The notes beneath the pieces were generated by a model that worked only from the letters and a program-made list of their open reading frames with translations, did not search any database and was not told where the DNA came from. A DNA stretch of 64,000 bases from contig NZ_FNZN01000004.1 in the NCBI RefSeq assembly GCF_900109345.1, forward strand, positions 124,001-188,000, read 5' to 3'. The first letter of the stretch is position 1. Every line of letters begins with the position of its first letter. This document shows, one piece after another, positions 63,562 to 64,000 of this stretch. A program made the translations under genes and the position numbers. Source of the DNA: Maribacter orientalis (GTDB lineage Bacteria > Bacteroidota > Bacteroidia > Flavobacteriales > Flavobacteriaceae).

Positions 63562-64000
63562 TTACATTTCTAAAGCCTTCTTCACATTATTATCCATCAA
63601 TAACGCTTCAGGGCTTTCTAATGCCTCTTTAATGGCCACTAAGAAACCTACTGACTCCTTACCATCGATGATACGGTGATCATAAGAAACCGCAACATAC
63701 ATAATAGGGGCGATTGCAATAGCACCATCACGTGCGATAGGTCGCTCAACAATATTGTGCATACCTAAAATTGCGCTCTGTGGTGGATTAATAATCGGTG
63801 TTGATAACATTGAACCAAAGACACCACCATTAGTAATAGTAAAGGTACCACCTGTCATTTCATCTACAGTTATTTCACCTTCACGCGCTCTAATAGCAAG
63901 TCTTTTCACTTCTGCCTCAATACCTCTAAAAGTTAAATTCTCTGCATTTCTAATTACCGGCACCATAAGTCCTTTTGGCCCCGATACCGCGATACTAATA
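63562..64000 (-). CDS. sucB: Dihydrolipoyl succinyltransferase (E2 of 2-oxoglutarate dehydrogenase), C-terminus only
   Basis: The C-terminal 146 codons; the frame runs off the right edge, so the lipoyl and peripheral-binding domains are not visible. The catalytic domain shows [37 protein letters not shown], and the active site [18 protein letters not shown] with the catalytic His and Asp. STPIINPPQ with DHRIIDGKE favours the succinyltransferase type over acetyltransferase, but this is by motif only. A TCA-cycle enzyme of the cytoplasm. Confidence 0.9.
   Translation of the reverse strand, partial: ISIAVSGPKGLMVPVIRNAENLTFRGIEAEVKRLAIRAREGEITVDEMTGGTFTITNGGVFGSMLSTPIINPPQSAILGMHNIVERPIARDGAIAIAPIMYVAVSYDHRIIDGKESVGFLVAIKEALESPEALLMDNNVKKALEM

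Overview
This window is a piece of a Bacteroidota chromosome, almost certainly a member of the Flavobacteriaceae. The DNA is AT-rich. It carries an alternative complex III (act) operon fused to cytochrome oxidase genes, a TonB-dependent receptor with a DUF4249 lipoprotein, a DUF5916 outer-membrane protein, a DUF2723 O-mannosyltransferase-like protein and a type IX secretion (T9SS) C-terminal sorting domain. Promoters match the phylum's TTG-N19-TAnnTTTG type, and genes start without Shine-Dalgarno sequences. I could not assign a genus. The window is dense, mostly core genome: about 52 protein genes (two cut by the window edges), two tRNAs (Gln-UUG and Ser-GGA), no insertion sequence, no prophage and no CRISPR array.

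Layout. 1-5.1 kb: NADP-malic enzyme (cut by the left edge), an MFS sugar-type transporter, and queG and ruvB joined by a TTGA overlap. 5.2-8.3 kb: a long acyl-CoA oxidase-like protein convergent with a DUF2807 surface protein. 8.4-20.2 kb: one minus-strand respiratory operon, actA-B-C-D-E-F-ctaC-ctaD, with a strong terminator at its end. It encodes a quinol:cytochrome c oxidoreductase plus the aa3-type oxidase that would take its electrons. 20.4-25.5 kb: a small SPOR protein and the rimP-nusA-infB operon, with a consensus promoter and a terminator-like hairpin in its leader. 25.6-34.7 kb: a cation/proton antiporter, tRNA-Gln, the DUF2723 protein, a thioredoxin-fold protein without cysteines, a membrane phosphoesterase, CutC and glycosylasparaginase. 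34.8-45 kb: polA, a tiny secreted protein that is almost only a T9SS sorting domain, a TonB receptor/DUF4249 pair, a lipocalin-like lipoprotein and the DUF5916 barrel.

45.1-51.8 kb holds translation genes (rplM-rpsI, rpsB-tsf, pyrH-frr), interrupted by an opposite-strand M61 peptidase. 51.8-57.9 kb: an RND/MMPL exporter, asnS, rpoN and a coupled PAP2-like membrane protein. 57.9-61 kb: an outer-membrane barrel next to an ExbB-ExbD-ExbD proton-motor cassette that includes an unknown four-helix protein. 61-64 kb: tRNA-Ser, ansA, tatD, a retropepsin-like protease, and the C-terminus of the 2-oxoglutarate dehydrogenase E2 (cut by the right edge).

I see no obvious defence or mobile system. The points most worth following are: one helix-hairpin-helix tail placed on both a respiratory membrane subunit (ActC) and ribosomal protein S2; the stand-alone T9SS sorting-domain protein; the ExbB/ExbD cassette whose first ExbD has a periplasmic CxxC insert; the cysteine-free thioredoxin; a possible rimP-leader attenuator; and back-to-back promoters that predict near-leaderless mRNAs.
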